NCBI GenBank assembly: GCA_002409745.1
Contig: DHOU01000009.1
Location: 31,505-95,504, forward strand
From: Bacteroidales bacterium UBA5382
Lineage (GTDB): Bacteria > Bacteroidota > Bacteroidia > Bacteroidales > Dysgonomonadaceae
Length of the DNA: 64,000 bases
Direction of reading: 5' to 3'
Positions 25,113 through 34,121 of this stretch are shown here, piece after piece. The notes below the pieces were generated by a model, which did no database searches, had not been told where the DNA came from, and was given only the letters and a program-made list of their open reading frames with translations. Made by a program: the position numbers and the translations under genes. Positions within the stretch are counted from its first letter, which is position 1, and each line of letters begins with the position of its first letter.

Positions 25113-27479
25113 ATGAAAAATAAACTATCCATACTTATCCCATTCTTTCTGCTGGCTGTTGCGTGTGCCGAAGATCCCGCACCGAACATCCAACCGGAAC
25201 AGGCTTCGATAGTAATCGAAAATGATGTACGTTATACATCCACTCTACCCGATGCCGATCAGAGTCTCACCATTCAATTTAAAGCGACTTCGACGTCCCC
25301 TCTTTATGGATATGAAGGCGACTTGTATTTACATGCGGGAGTAATATCGGAAGGTACTTGGCGTTATGTTCCCGCGAAATGGGAGACGAATGTACCGAAA
25401 TGCAAAATGACGCAGACCGGTGCGAATGTCTGGACGATCACCCTCTCTCCCTCCATCCGCCAATGGTTCGCTTCGGGAGAAACGCCGGTCAAGAAACTCG
25501 GTGTGGTTATCCGCAGTGCCGACAGAACAAGGAAAGGTGTCGAAAAAGATTTAGTCATCAATGTGACCGATTCGAAATACCACGCTTTCCAGCCGGCAGC
25601 TATCGTCCGGAAACCGCTTCCGGCTAATATGCAGTACGGTATCAATATCGTCGATGACCATACGGTCACGCTGGTGTTGTATGACAGGGACAAAAACGGC
25701 AGTCACAAAGATTTTGCCCATGTGATCGGTGACTTTAACGGCTGGGAACTGACCAACGACGAACAATCGCAGATGTTTCGCGACGATGCGGCCGGTTGCT
25801 GGTGGATCACGCTCACCGGCCTCGATGCAGACAAGGAATATGCCTTTCAATATTATGTGGGAATGAAAGATGGCGACCCGACTCGCCTCGGTGATGCCTA
25901 CTGCCGCAAAATTTTGGATCCGGACAATGATGAAAAGATAGCCTCATCTACTTATCCTGATAATAAGAAATATCCGGCGGAAACCTTCGGCATCGCTTCG
26001 GTATTTAAAATACAGCCGGAGGTCTATACTTGGAAAGTAACGGACTTCAACGCGCCCGATGCATCGGAACTCGTGATCTATGAAATGCTGTTCCGCGACT
26101 TTACGTCAACCGGAGATATCAACGGGGCGATGGAGAAGCTCGATTACCTGCAATCGCTGGGGGTAAACGCCATCGAATTGATGCCGGTGCAGGAGTTCGA
26201 CGGCAACGACAGTTGGGGCTATAATCCGTGTTTCTATTTCGCCATGGATAAGGCTTACGGGACCGACAGGATGTATAAGGAGTTTATCGACGCTTGCCAC
26301 GAACGCGGCATGGCGGTGATCTTCGATGTCGTGTACAATCACGCCACCGGCGCAAATCCCTTCGCCAAACTCTATTGGAATGCGTCGGCGAACAAAACCG
26401 CGGCGAACAATCCGTGGTTCAATGTGGATGCCCCCCACCCTTACAGCGTATTTCATGATTTCAATCACGAATCGTCGTTGGTGCGCGACTTTGTGAAACG
26501 CAACCTGCAATTCCTGTTGGAAGAATACAATATCGACGGCTTCCGCTTCGACCTGACCAAAGGGTTTACTCAAAATAGGAATGGAAATGCAACCAATGAT
26601 AATGGCAACTATGATGCCTCGCGCGTGGCGATTCTCAAAGATTATAACGCCGCAATCAAAACGGCGAAAGCGGATGCGTATGTCATCCTCGAACATTTCT
26701 GTGACAACCAAGAGGAGACCGAACTCGGCAACGCCGGCATGATGCTTTGGCGGAACCTGAACAATGCATACTGTCAGTCGGGCATGGGATATAAAGAAAA
26801 TTCGGATTTCTCAAACCTCTATTACACGACCTCTTCGCGTCCGGCTAACAGCCTTGTAGGATATATGGAAAGCCACGATGAAGAACGGGTGTCGTATAAA
26901 CAGACACAGTGGGGAGTAGGAACGATAAAAACCGATCTTGCCACACGGATGGATCAGTTGAAAGCGAATGCGGCGTTCTTCTTTACCGTTCCCGGCCCGA
27001 AGATGATTTGGCAGTTCGGCGAGTTGGGATATGATTTTTCCATAAAAAGCGATTCCGAAGGAATCGTACACGATTACAATAAAGATGATTATAGAACTGC
27101 GAGAAAGCCCGTCAAGTGGGAATACGCCGAGGTTCCCCAACGCAAAGAATTGTATGAAACGTACGCGACACTTATCGGCCTGCGCCGGTCGCACAGCGAA
27201 TTATTCAACTCAACGTCTACACTCGATTGGAAAGTATCGGAGAATGATTGGGAGAACGGACGCTTCCTTACGCTCTCTTCACTCGGTAACGCCAAACAGA
27301 TAGTCGTTGTAGGGAATCTCACGAACACAGCGATGAAAGTCGAAACGGCTTTTCCGAAAACCGGTACGTGGTACAACTACCGGATACCATCGGAGACACT
27401 TACCGTTACATCCTCTACGGCATCGCTTACCGTGCCGGCGAATGATTTTCTTATTTACACCTCTTTCTCGAAAGAGTGA
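25113..27479 (+). CDS. GH13 alpha-amylase/pullulanase-like surface lipoprotein with CBM48-like domain
   Basis: This 788-residue protein has a lipoprotein signal (MKNKLSILIPFFLLAVACAE, Cys18), which suggests an outer-membrane location. An N-terminal beta-domain (about 30-150) is followed by a CBM48/isoamylase-like domain around HVIGDFNGWELTNDEQ (about 205). The GH13 barrel carries VIYEMLFRDF, VIFDVVYNHATGANP, FRFDLTKGF (nucleophile Asp), VILEHFCDNQEE (acid/base Glu) and YMESHDEERVS (third Asp). A short C-terminal beta-sandwich follows. It probably makes the first cuts in starch at the surface, as SusG does in Bacteroides, although the domain order differs from SusG. Debranching versus endo-amylase activity cannot be decided from the sequence. 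Confidence 0.85.
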   Translation: MKNKLSILIPFFLLAVACAEDPAPNIQPEQASIVIENDVRYTSTLPDADQSLTIQFKATSTSPLYGYEGDLYLHAGVISEGTWRYVPAKWETNVPKCKMTQTGANVWTITLSPSIRQWFASGETPVKKLGVVIRSADRTRKGVEKDLVINVTDSKYHAFQPAAIVRKPLPANMQYGINIVDDHTVTLVLYDRDKNGSHKDFAHVIGDFNGWELTNDEQSQMFRDDAAGCWWITLTGLDADKEYAFQYYVGMKDGDPTRLGDAYCRKILDPDNDEKIASSTYPDNKKYPAETFGIASVFKIQPEVYTWKVTDFNAPDASELVIYEMLFRDFTSTGDINGAMEKLDYLQSLGVNAIELMPVQEFDGNDSWGYNPCFYFAMDKAYGTDRMYKEFIDACHERGMAVIFDVVYNHATGANPFAKLYWNASANKTAANNPWFNVDAPHPYSVFHDFNHESSLVRDFVKRNLQFLLEEYNIDGFRFDLTKGFTQNRNGNATNDNGNYDASRVAILKDYNAAIKTAKADAYVILEHFCDNQEETELGNAGMMLWRNLNNAYCQSGMGYKENSDFSNLYYTTSSRPANSLVGYMESHDEERVSYKQTQWGVGTIKTDLATRMDQLKANAAFFFTVPGPKMIWQFGELGYDFSIKSDSEGIVHDYNKDDYRTARKPVKWEYAEVPQRKELYETYATLIGLRRSHSELFNSTSTLDWKVSENDWENGRFLTLSSLGNAKQIVVVGNLTNTAMKVETAFPKTGTWYNYRIPSETLTVTSSTASLTVPANDFLIYTSFSKE

Positions 27480-27491
27480 ATAAATAAACGC

Positions 27492-27533
27492 AAAAAGGCT
27501 GTCTCAAACCCCAAAATAGAGACAGCTTTTTTT
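27492..27533 (+). terminator. Rho-independent terminator at the end of the alpha-glucan locus
   Basis: GCTGTCTC pairs perfectly with GAGACAGC around a 13-nt loop, flanked by an A run before and seven T residues after. Confidence 0.88.
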
Positions 27534-27575
27534 ATAGGTATCATATTCTACCTCCGAATCCGACGTTGGACGTCC

Positions 27576-27848
27576 GCCTTCAGAGGTTCAATACCGGACT
27601 TAAGAAGTTCGACGCCGGACTACGGAAGTTCAAAATCGGGCTTCCGATGCCCAAAATCCGCCTTCGGAGGTTCGACACCGACCTTCCGATCTTCAATACC
27701 GGACTTCGAAAGTTCGACGCCGGGCTTCCGATCTTCAAAATCGGGCTTCCGATGCCCAAAATACGCCTTCGGAGGTCCAACACCGAGCTTCCGATCTTCA
27801 ATACCGGGCTTCGGAAGTTCGACGCCAGGCTTCGGAAGCAGGCGCTCA
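27576..27848. repeat. 21-bp tandem array between the glucan locus and trxB (13 units)
   Basis: Thirteen 21-bp units run from 27576 to 27848, with forms such as GGCTTCCGATCTTCAAAATC, GCCTTCGGAGGTTCGACACC and GACTTCGAAAGTTCGACGCC. Units 3-7 (27618-27722) are repeated as units 8-12 (27723-27827), which gives a 105-bp higher-order duplication. Both strands are open, with heptapeptide repeats (plus: LRKFDAG and LPIFNTG types; minus: PILKIGS types). No start, signal or domain supports a gene. It sits between convergent genes, past the terminator. Confidence 0.92.
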
Positions 27849-27874
27849 AACCTTTTAGGTAGGAATGGATCGTA

Positions 27875-28816
27875 TCAGAGGCCTTTTTCAGAAAGATACC
27901 TTTCGGCGTCGATGGCCGCGCGACAACCGGTTCCAGCCGCTGTTACCGCCTGACGATAAAGCGAGTCGGCCACATCTCCCGCCGCGAAGATCCCTTCGAT
28001 ATTTGTTTTGGTAGTAGGATGCTGCGTTTTGATATATCCAGCGTTATCCAACTCGATATAATCTTTAAAAACACCCGTATTGGGCGTATGGCCAATGGCT
28101 AAAAAGAATCCGTCGATGGCAATATCCACCTTTTCTTCATCCGGCTCCCCCATTCGCTTTACCAAATGAGCCCCTTCCACGCCGTTATCTCCGAAAAGGC
28201 CGAGGGTATTATGTTCGAAAAGGATTTCGATCTTCGGATTATTCATCACCCGCTCCTGCATAATCTTTGAAGCGCGCAAAAAAGGTTTACGAACAATCAT
28301 ATACACTTTTTCGGCCAATCCCGCCAAATAAGCAGCCTCTTCGCAAGCCGTGTCTCCGCCGCCTACCACCGCGACTTTTTTCTTACGATAGAAAAAGCCA
28401 TCGCATGTAGCGCAAGCCGACACTCCTTGTCCGGCATAGTTGGTTTCATCGGGAATACCTAAATATTTGGCCGTAGCTCCGGTAGATATAATAACCGTAT
28501 CGGCTTCTACCGGGCTCTCGTCATCGACCGTCACTTTAAACGGCCGCGACGAGAAATCAACCGACGTCACTCTACCGGGAAATATTTCCGCTCCGTATTT
28601 TTGAGCTTGCTTTTTTAAATCCGCCATTAATTGAGCACCCGTCACGCCCTCGGGATATCCCGGAAAGTTCTCGACTTCAGTCGTGGTTGTCAACTGACCT
28701 CCGGGTTGTAATCCTTCGAATAAAACGGGCTCCAGATTCGCACGCGAAGCATAGATAGCCGCCGTGTATCCGGCAGGCCCCGAACCGATAATCAAACAAC
28801 GTACTTTATTTCTCAT
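27875..28816 (-). CDS. trxB: Thioredoxin reductase
   Basis: TrxB passes electrons from NADPH through FAD and a redox disulfide to thioredoxin in the cytoplasm. The 313 residues have the FAD loop IIGSGPAGYTAAIYASRA near residue 9 and the redox-active CATC in VSACATCDGFFYRKKK near residue 137. The NADPH loop VAVVGGGDTACEEA lies near residue 152. The C-terminal FAD motif GIFAAGDVADSLYRQAVTAA is at about 275. All catalytic motifs are intact and the length is normal. The gene is convergent with the alpha-glucan locus. A TACCTTTG promoter element lies 21 bp upstream. Confidence 0.97.
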   Translation of the reverse strand: MRNKVRCLIIGSGPAGYTAAIYASRANLEPVLFEGLQPGGQLTTTTEVENFPGYPEGVTGAQLMADLKKQAQKYGAEIFPGRVTSVDFSSRPFKVTVDDESPVEADTVIISTGATAKYLGIPDETNYAGQGVSACATCDGFFYRKKKVAVVGGGDTACEEAAYLAGLAEKVYMIVRKPFLRASKIMQERVMNNPKIEILFEHNTLGLFGDNGVEGAHLVKRMGEPDEEKVDIAIDGFFLAIGHTPNTGVFKDYIELDNAGYIKTQHPTTKTNIEGIFAAGDVADSLYRQAVTAAGTGCRAAIDAERYLSEKGL

Positions 28817-28836
28817 TATGTCTATTTTTTAATAGC

Positions 28837-28844
28837 CAAAGGTA
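28837..28844 (-). promoter_or_regulatory. Putative -7 promoter element of trxB
   Basis: The minus strand reads TACCTTTG, matching TAnnTTTG. An AATATCCGTT/AACGGAATATT hairpin lies just upstream (about 28847-28874) and could end the preceding lolA-like transcript. Confidence 0.5.
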
Positions 28845-28908
28845 CGAATATTCCGTTATATTAAAAACGGATATTACCTTTATCTATGATATGTAAACGG
28901 AAACGATG

Positions 28909-29553
28909 CTACCGTAAATCAACTATTTCCACTCCTTTATGGGCGGCTTTATCAAAAATGAAGTCTTGATCGGCAAAACGGTAATTCGCATTATAACGTT
29001 CGATATCGATTTTGTTCTTCATACCGTTTCTCATAACGAGTATTACTTGTAAAATCGAATTACTTTGCTTGTCAATAGCGACGGCAATAGAAGTAAAATC
29101 GCCTTTTTTATCCGTCGCTTCCATATCGATTACATAAGCCGGCCGGCCGTTCACCGTTTTGGATACCGGCGCTTTAAAGGCATATCCTTTTTTATAAAGG
29201 CTCAATAAGGCCAACGGGCTGACGGTCGCCAGTTCATCACCGGAAGGTTGCGACACATAGACTTCTTTGGCATCTTTCGATAGTACCCATTGAGTGATTC
29301 CATCGTACCAAATATCGGCTGTATTCGTCTCGATCTTAAATTTATTCCCTTTTGCCATCGCTTCTCCTGTTTCGGAAGATTGTCCTCTTCCCTTGGCATC
29401 TTGTACAGCCAAAGAAAAAGACAGTTTGACGCCATCCGATGCCGAATAAGCGGCATACGCCCTATCCAATATCACTTTCGATTCATTCGAGGATTGTGCC
29501 GCAGCAATCAAAACGACCATCAATGCAACGAAGGTAAATATATATTTTTTCAT
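28909..29553 (-). CDS. LolA-like outer-membrane lipoprotein carrier protein
   Basis: The 214-residue protein has a cleavable signal peptide (MKKYIFTFVALMVVLIAAAQ). Its mature part is of the LolA type, with an amphipathic beta-structure and segments such as GNKFKIETNTADIWYDGITQ and VLSKDAKEVYVSQPSGDEL. LolA carries lipoproteins across the periplasm from LolCDE to the outer membrane. Its position next to ftsK and trxB is, as I recall, common in Bacteroidota. The family is divergent, so the exact lipid cargo and partner are inferred. There is no frame disruption. Confidence 0.82.
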   Translation of the reverse strand: MKKYIFTFVALMVVLIAAAQSSNESKVILDRAYAAYSASDGVKLSFSLAVQDAKGRGQSSETGEAMAKGNKFKIETNTADIWYDGITQWVLSKDAKEVYVSQPSGDELATVSPLALLSLYKKGYAFKAPVSKTVNGRPAYVIDMEATDKKGDFTSIAVAIDKQSNSILQVILVMRNGMKNKIDIERYNANYRFADQDFIFDKAAHKGVEIVDLR

Positions 29554-29619
29554 CTTCTTTCTGTTTTTATAAAAATCATTTCCCTTACGACCTTTAAAAC
29601 TCTTTTTAGTTTATTCCTA

Positions 29620-29737
29620 ACTTACCCTAACCCCTCTCCCTGCGGGCACTCCTTATACTAAAGGAAGAGTAATGGGACTTGGCTTCCGCAACTGTCCCCT
29701 TAAAATAAGAGGACGAGGGCGATAGCCCGGAGGGGAT
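29620..29737. repeat. Second copy of the CCCCTC / GGAGGGG dispersed element
   Basis: It opens with CCCCTCTCCC (29631-29640) and closes with CCGGAGGGG (29727-29735). The right part (CCCCTTAAAATAAGAGGA, then GGGCGATAGCCCGGAGGGG) resembles the copies at 1680-1806 and 60225-60310. It fills the ftsK-lolA gap. Confidence 0.6.
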
Positions 29738-29756
29738 CATACCGCTCTTTAACGGC

Positions 29757-32300
29757 TTATTGCAAGGAGTCCAACAGTTTTTCAAGCGAATATTCATCCG
29801 AAATATATACTTCGCGGGGCTTACTACCCTGAACAGGGCCTACGATGCCGGCGGCTTCGAGTTGATCCATCAACCTTCCCGCACGATTATATCCGATGGA
29901 GAACTTGCGCTGAATAAGAGACGTCGATCCCTGCTGATGGACCACAATCAAGCGTGCCGCTTCATCAAAGAGAGTATCCCGCTCATTCAGATCGACCGAT
30001 CCGACTTTCTCTTCCCCATCCGGCAAATCGACTTCCGGAAGCGCAAACGCCGATTCATAGCCTTGTTGCTGCCCAATGTATTGCGAAATCTCTTCCACTT
30101 CGGGCGTATCGACAAACGCACATTGAATACGGATAAGATTGCTTCCCTGCGAGAAAAGCATATCTCCCCGCCCGATCAACTGATTGGCGCCGTTCATGTC
30201 GAGAATCGTACGCGAATCGATTTGCGAAGTCACACGGAAAGCGATACGCGCCGGAAAGTTCGCTTTAATGGTACCCGTAATGATATTGGTGGTAGGACGC
30301 TGCGTAGCGATAACCATGTGTATGCCTACCGCACGCGCTTTCTGCGCAATACGGGCTATCGGCATCTCTATTTCCTTACCGGCAGTCATAATCAAATCGC
30401 CGAACTCATCGATAACCACTACAATATAAGGGAGGTAACGATGCCCGTTCTTCGGGTTCAACCGTCTTTTAATAAACTTATCGTTATATTCCTTAATCGT
30501 TCTGACATGCGCCTTCATCAACAATTCGTAGCGGTCGTCCATCTCTTTGGTAAGCGAATTAAGCGTCTGCGTCACTTTGGACACATCCGTGATAATCGCC
30601 TTTTCGGCATCGGGTAATTTGGCCAGATAATGCCTTTCGATGGTCGAATAAATATTGAATTCAACCATTTTCGGGTCGATCAGCACCATCTTCATTTCGG
30701 AAGGGTGCTTTTTATACAGCAAGGAGGTGATGATCGCGTTCAATCCGACGGATTTCCCCTGTCCCGTAGCGCCGGCGACCAATAAGTGAGGCATCTTTGT
30801 CAAGTCGAAGATAAAGACATCGTTCGTAATCGTTTTTCCCAACGCCACCGGAAGATCGTACGTACATTCCTGAAACTTCTTGGAAGAAATAACCGATTGC
30901 ATCGAAACGATTTGCGGATCTTTGTTCGGCACCTCGATGCCGACCGTTCCCTTTCCGGGAATAGGCGCGATAATGCGGATGCCCAAAGCGGACAAACTAA
31001 GAGCGATATCATCTTCCAGATTGCGGATTCGCGATATGCGCACACCGGCTTGAGGCACTATTTCATAAAGGGTTATAGTCGGTCCGACCGTCGCTTTGAT
31101 GGAAGTGATTTCGATTCCATAATTCCGCAACGTACGGATGATCTTATCTTTATTTTCATTCTGCTCCTTCATATCGACCTCCCGATTCTGTGTTTGATAC
31201 GTTTTCAGCAGATCCATGGTGGGGAAACGGAAAGAAGAAAGATCTTTCTTCGGGTCGTAATCTTCCATCGGTTCCTCGTCCGGATTGGATGATAACGAGG
31301 CATCCTCCTCAACAGAACCGGTCTCATCCATTGGTTCGGGACTTTCGGGCTCCAGAACGGGCTCTTCGTCTTTCGGAACGATTACTTCGAAGTTATCCAT
31401 ATTCCGCCGTTTCTGCTCAAATTCTTTTGCAAACGGCGTTATCTCTTCTTTTTCAGGTAAAAAAGAAGATTCGTCCTGCGGCTCATCTTCCGGTATTTTT
31501 TTATCCGGAGAATGAGCAAAAACGGCTTTTGTTTTCTTTAAAAACCTCTGAAGAAAGGACGGTCGTTTTTCGCGGGCGTCTTCTGGAGAATATTCTTCTT
31601 CCGAGGCCGCATCCTCATCTTCCGGAAAAGATTCCTCTTTCGGATTATTCCCGAATGTGGATTTTCCTTTGATGATCGTTTCCTGCATTTTATACATGGA
31701 GTTTTTTTTGAAAATCACCACGATAATCACGATGCACAAAACAATAAGAAGAAGCAATCCCGGCCAACCGATACTACTTTCCAGAAAAGCTTCTATCCGG
31801 TTTCCGTGAACACCGCCCCAATTTATATGGCTTGTAGGAAATAGTTTTCCTAAAACAAAGGCGCTGGCTATAGATCCTCCGATAAGGATCAATGCCGAAG
31901 AAAGTAACGTTTTGAAGAATGACAAATTAGAGACGTCCATCAACCGCATACCCAAATACATAATAAAGAGGGGCACAATAACGGAAAAGATACCGAACCA
32001 CCCGTTCACCATATATTCTGCGATAAAAGCACCGCCAACACCTGTCCAGTTTTGGACTTCCAGCGTTTTATCCCGTATCAACTCCCAAAAGGATTTGTTC
32101 AAAACCGCACTTTGATCGGCGGCCCCGGTAAAGAAAAAAGAAATAATGGCCAACAACATAAAAATGCCGATGAAAGCAAGAAGTACTCCAAAAATGAAAT
32201 GCACTCTTTCATTTTTGAGAAACTCCATCCATTCCTTTTTTTGATTACGGGGTTTTCCGTTCGCTTTTCGTCTTACTCTCTTTTTCTTTATTGTCGCCAT
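29757..32300 (-). CDS. ftsK: DNA translocase FtsK
   Basis: FtsK pumps chromosomal DNA across the closing septum and activates XerCD recombination at dif. From ATG 32300 (MATIKKKRVRRKANG) there are 847 residues. Four membrane helices lie in the first ~200 residues, and an acidic linker spans about 220-380. The motor domain has Walker A LVAGATGQGKSVGLN and Walker B YIVVVIDEFGDLI, and GTIKANFPARIAFRV follows. The C-terminal winged-helix gamma domain (FSIGYNRAGRLMDQLEAAGI) reads KOPS-type sequences. The open frame begins four codons earlier. A TACTTTTG promoter element lies 64 bp upstream of the start. Confidence 0.96.
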   Translation of the reverse strand: MATIKKKRVRRKANGKPRNQKKEWMEFLKNERVHFIFGVLLAFIGIFMLLAIISFFFTGAADQSAVLNKSFWELIRDKTLEVQNWTGVGGAFIAEYMVNGWFGIFSVIVPLFIMYLGMRLMDVSNLSFFKTLLSSALILIGGSIASAFVLGKLFPTSHINWGGVHGNRIEAFLESSIGWPGLLLLIVLCIVIIVVIFKKNSMYKMQETIIKGKSTFGNNPKEESFPEDEDAASEEEYSPEDAREKRPSFLQRFLKKTKAVFAHSPDKKIPEDEPQDESSFLPEKEEITPFAKEFEQKRRNMDNFEVIVPKDEEPVLEPESPEPMDETGSVEEDASLSSNPDEEPMEDYDPKKDLSSFRFPTMDLLKTYQTQNREVDMKEQNENKDKIIRTLRNYGIEITSIKATVGPTITLYEIVPQAGVRISRIRNLEDDIALSLSALGIRIIAPIPGKGTVGIEVPNKDPQIVSMQSVISSKKFQECTYDLPVALGKTITNDVFIFDLTKMPHLLVAGATGQGKSVGLNAIITSLLYKKHPSEMKMVLIDPKMVEFNIYSTIERHYLAKLPDAEKAIITDVSKVTQTLNSLTKEMDDRYELLMKAHVRTIKEYNDKFIKRRLNPKNGHRYLPYIVVVIDEFGDLIMTAGKEIEMPIARIAQKARAVGIHMVIATQRPTTNIITGTIKANFPARIAFRVTSQIDSRTILDMNGANQLIGRGDMLFSQGSNLIRIQCAFVDTPEVEEISQYIGQQQGYESAFALPEVDLPDGEEKVGSVDLNERDTLFDEAARLIVVHQQGSTSLIQRKFSIGYNRAGRLMDQLEAAGIVGPVQGSKPREVYISDEYSLEKLLDSLQ

Positions 32301-32364
32301 AGTAGAAAACAACTTCTATCGCCTTATGTAATAGAAGTCAATGAAACAATTATCCTATTCCGTG

Positions 32365-32372
32365 CAAAAGTA
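32365..32372 (-). promoter_or_regulatory. Putative -7 promoter element of ftsK
   Basis: The minus strand reads TACTTTTG, matching TAnnTTTG. Confidence 0.5.
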
Positions 32373-32431
32373 CGAAAAAGATAGGAGTTTTAACGGGCAC
32401 GCAACTTATTTTATCTATTGATTCTTTCTTA

Positions 32432-32462
32432 TCGGGGGTGCTTTATCAATCAACACCCCCGA
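32432..32462 (-). terminator. Rho-independent terminator after the small membrane protein gene
   Basis: TCGGGGGTG pairs perfectly with CACCCCCGA around a 13-nt loop. On the minus strand it lies 29 bp beyond the stop of the 75-residue gene and before the ftsK promoter. Confidence 0.7.
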
Positions 32463-32490
32463 CAACACCGGTGTAAGGATGAATCCGTCG

Positions 32491-32718
32491 CTATTTCTTT
32501 TTATTCCCTACGAGATAAACCCCTCCGACCAACGCAACCAACGCCAGTCCGAGTTGCACATAAGAAGTCTCTTTTGCTCCCTGATCTTCCGCTCTGAGTT
32601 CGATACCCAGGATGTTTACGGCTTTAGAGCTTTCCTGTAACCCTGTAACACCTAAATAACCCAAAAATAATGCGCCTGCAATAAGAATAATACCGATACC
32701 TGTTTTCATTTTGTTCAA
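32491..32718 (-). CDS. Small two-helix membrane protein (DUF3185-like)
   Basis: This 75-residue protein has two predicted membrane helices: TGIGIILIAGALFLGYLGVT at about 6-25 and YVQLGLALVALVGGVYLVGN at about 53-72. They are joined by a hydrophilic loop (KAVNILGIELRAEDQGAKET), and the protein ends in KKK. The pattern fits the DUF3185 family of unknown function. It follows the YihY-family gene by 12 bp and is closed by a good terminator, so the two probably form one transcript. Start codons at residue 1 or 4 are both possible. Confidence 0.7.
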   Translation of the reverse strand: MNKMKTGIGIILIAGALFLGYLGVTGLQESSKAVNILGIELRAEDQGAKETSYVQLGLALVALVGGVYLVGNKKK

Positions 32719-32730
32719 ATTATGAATTGT

Positions 32731-33732
32731 TTATGTCCTCTGTAATGATTCGTTGGAATGAGTTTCATCTGTCAGATTCACTTTTTCTTTATGAATTGTT
32801 GACACCGAAACGTTCTCCTGCTCTATTTCAACCGTTTTTGTAGCAACGGCATAATCATCGGGAAATATTTTTCCGCCTTGATTATTCGCCCAAGCTTTCG
32901 TAAATTCCGCTCCGATATATATAATGATGGAAGAGTAATATATCCACGTAAGCAGTATAATGATAAATGCTGCGGCACCATATACCGAAGTGACATTCCG
33001 TGTGCCCATATAAAACGAAATAGCATATTGGCCAACAAGAAACAGGACGGTCGTAACAACCGAGCCTACCGCCACATCCCGTAACTTGATTTTAGCATCC
33101 GGCAGCACTTTAAACATCAACACAAATAAGACCGATATAACGATTATATTCACCAACATCCCGACACCCTGAAAAAGAAGGGCTGTCACATCGGGGAAAA
33201 ATGCCGATAACCGATCGCTCAATCCGGTAATAAGCGTCGAGAAGAATAAAGTCACTAACATCAGAAATCCTAAAACTAAAATCATAGAAAAAGAGAGCAG
33301 TCTGTTCTTCAAATACAAAAGCCATCCTTTCTTCGGTTTGGGCTTAATGCCCCAGATGGTATTGAGCGATGTTTGAATTTCGGCAAAAATAGCGGTTGCA
33401 CCGAATATCGTCACACCCAAGCTTATGATGGTGGCTAAGGAAGACGTATCCGCAGCCGAAGCATTGTTGAGAATAGACTGTAATTGTACCACGACGTCGC
33501 TCCCCAATAAAGGAGTCATGCGGCTATACATTTCGGAGGCGATGTCCTGATGAAATATAGCGCCGATAGATACAATCAACGTTAGAAAAGGGATCATCGC
33601 AAAAATAGTCGCATACGCCAGCGAAGCACTCAATTTGGTAACCTTGTCGTCGGTAAATCCTTGAATGGTCAGCTTAATGATATCGAATACCGATTTGAAC
33701 GTAATTTTTGCAGGAAGCTCCGTTTTTTCCAT
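32731..33732 (-). CDS. YihY/BrkB family integral membrane protein
   Basis: From ATG 33732 (MEKTELPAKITFKSVFDII) there are 333 residues with about six membrane helices. The family signatures are KLSASLAYATIFAMIPFLTL near residue 35 and FLVGQYAISFYMGTRNVTSVYGAAAF near residue 230 (quoted here in part). Proteins of this family were once called ribonuclease BN, which is a misassignment; their transport or envelope role is not settled. The charged C-terminus (about 285-333) is variable. The 11-bp repeat array lies upstream, between this start and the toxin gene. Confidence 0.86.
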   Translation of the reverse strand: MEKTELPAKITFKSVFDIIKLTIQGFTDDKVTKLSASLAYATIFAMIPFLTLIVSIGAIFHQDIASEMYSRMTPLLGSDVVVQLQSILNNASAADTSSLATIISLGVTIFGATAIFAEIQTSLNTIWGIKPKPKKGWLLYLKNRLLSFSMILVLGFLMLVTLFFSTLITGLSDRLSAFFPDVTALLFQGVGMLVNIIVISVLFVLMFKVLPDAKIKLRDVAVGSVVTTVLFLVGQYAISFYMGTRNVTSVYGAAAFIIILLTWIYYSSIIIYIGAEFTKAWANNQGGKIFPDDYAVATKTVEIEQENVSVSTIHKEKVNLTDETHSNESLQRT

Positions 33733-33792
33733 AAATAAGGGATTGATCAATATTTACTATACAACAAAGCGGGGAGCCGGTTTGTTCTCTCC

Positions 33793-33851
33793 CTTCAATC
33801 TTCCAACAATCTCCCATCAATCTTTTATCAATCTTTCATCAATCTTTCATT
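33793..33851. repeat. 11-bp tandem array overlapping the 3' end of yoeB
   Basis: CCATCAATCTT, TTATCAATCTT and TCATCAATCTT repeat with an 11-bp period, about five units. On the minus strand the tract encodes the last residues of the toxin (ANERLMKD) and continues beyond its stop. Confidence 0.85.
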
Positions 33852-34121
33852 TGCCTTGTAATGCCCCTCTACCGACAATACGAGAACGGTTACCGTCTCA
33901 TCATGAATATCATAAATCAGTCGATCTTTTCCGCCGATCCTGCGGGAATAGGTTGCAGAATTACCCGAAACGAGAGACTCCGGGTGTCCTATTCCACTTC
34001 TTGGGTGTTCCATGATCTCATCTAATAACTTCTCCAATTTTTTGTAAAGTACGGGATTTGACTTCTTATACTTGGCTACTACTTTGGATGCTTCCTTTGA
34101 GAAATAAATCCTATATATCAT
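33828..34121 (-). CDS. yoeB: YoeB-family mRNA interferase toxin
   Basis: YoeB is a RelE-fold, ribosome-dependent endoribonuclease. From ATG 34121 (MIYRIYFSKEASKVVAKYKK) there are 97 residues. Conserved parts are LLDEIMEHPRSGIGHPESLV, a stretch including YSRRIGGKDRLIYDI, and VLVLSVEGHY. These retain the basic residues and the terminal His-Tyr of the active site. YoeB normally ends at or just after that His-Tyr; here ten further residues follow, and the last eight come from the 11-bp repeat array. The start overlaps the antitoxin stop as ATGA, typical of a toxin-antitoxin operon. A longer open frame upstream lies within the antitoxin and is rejected as the start. Confidence 0.93.
   Translation of the reverse strand: MIYRIYFSKEASKVVAKYKKSNPVLYKKLEKLLDEIMEHPRSGIGHPESLVSGNSATYSRRIGGKDRLIYDIHDETVTVLVLSVEGHYKANERLMKD

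Noticed and set aside
27566..27862. 98-residue repeat protein downstream of the amylase
   Set aside because: The opposite strand is equally open, there is no ribosome site, and the frame follows from the 21-bp tandem array.
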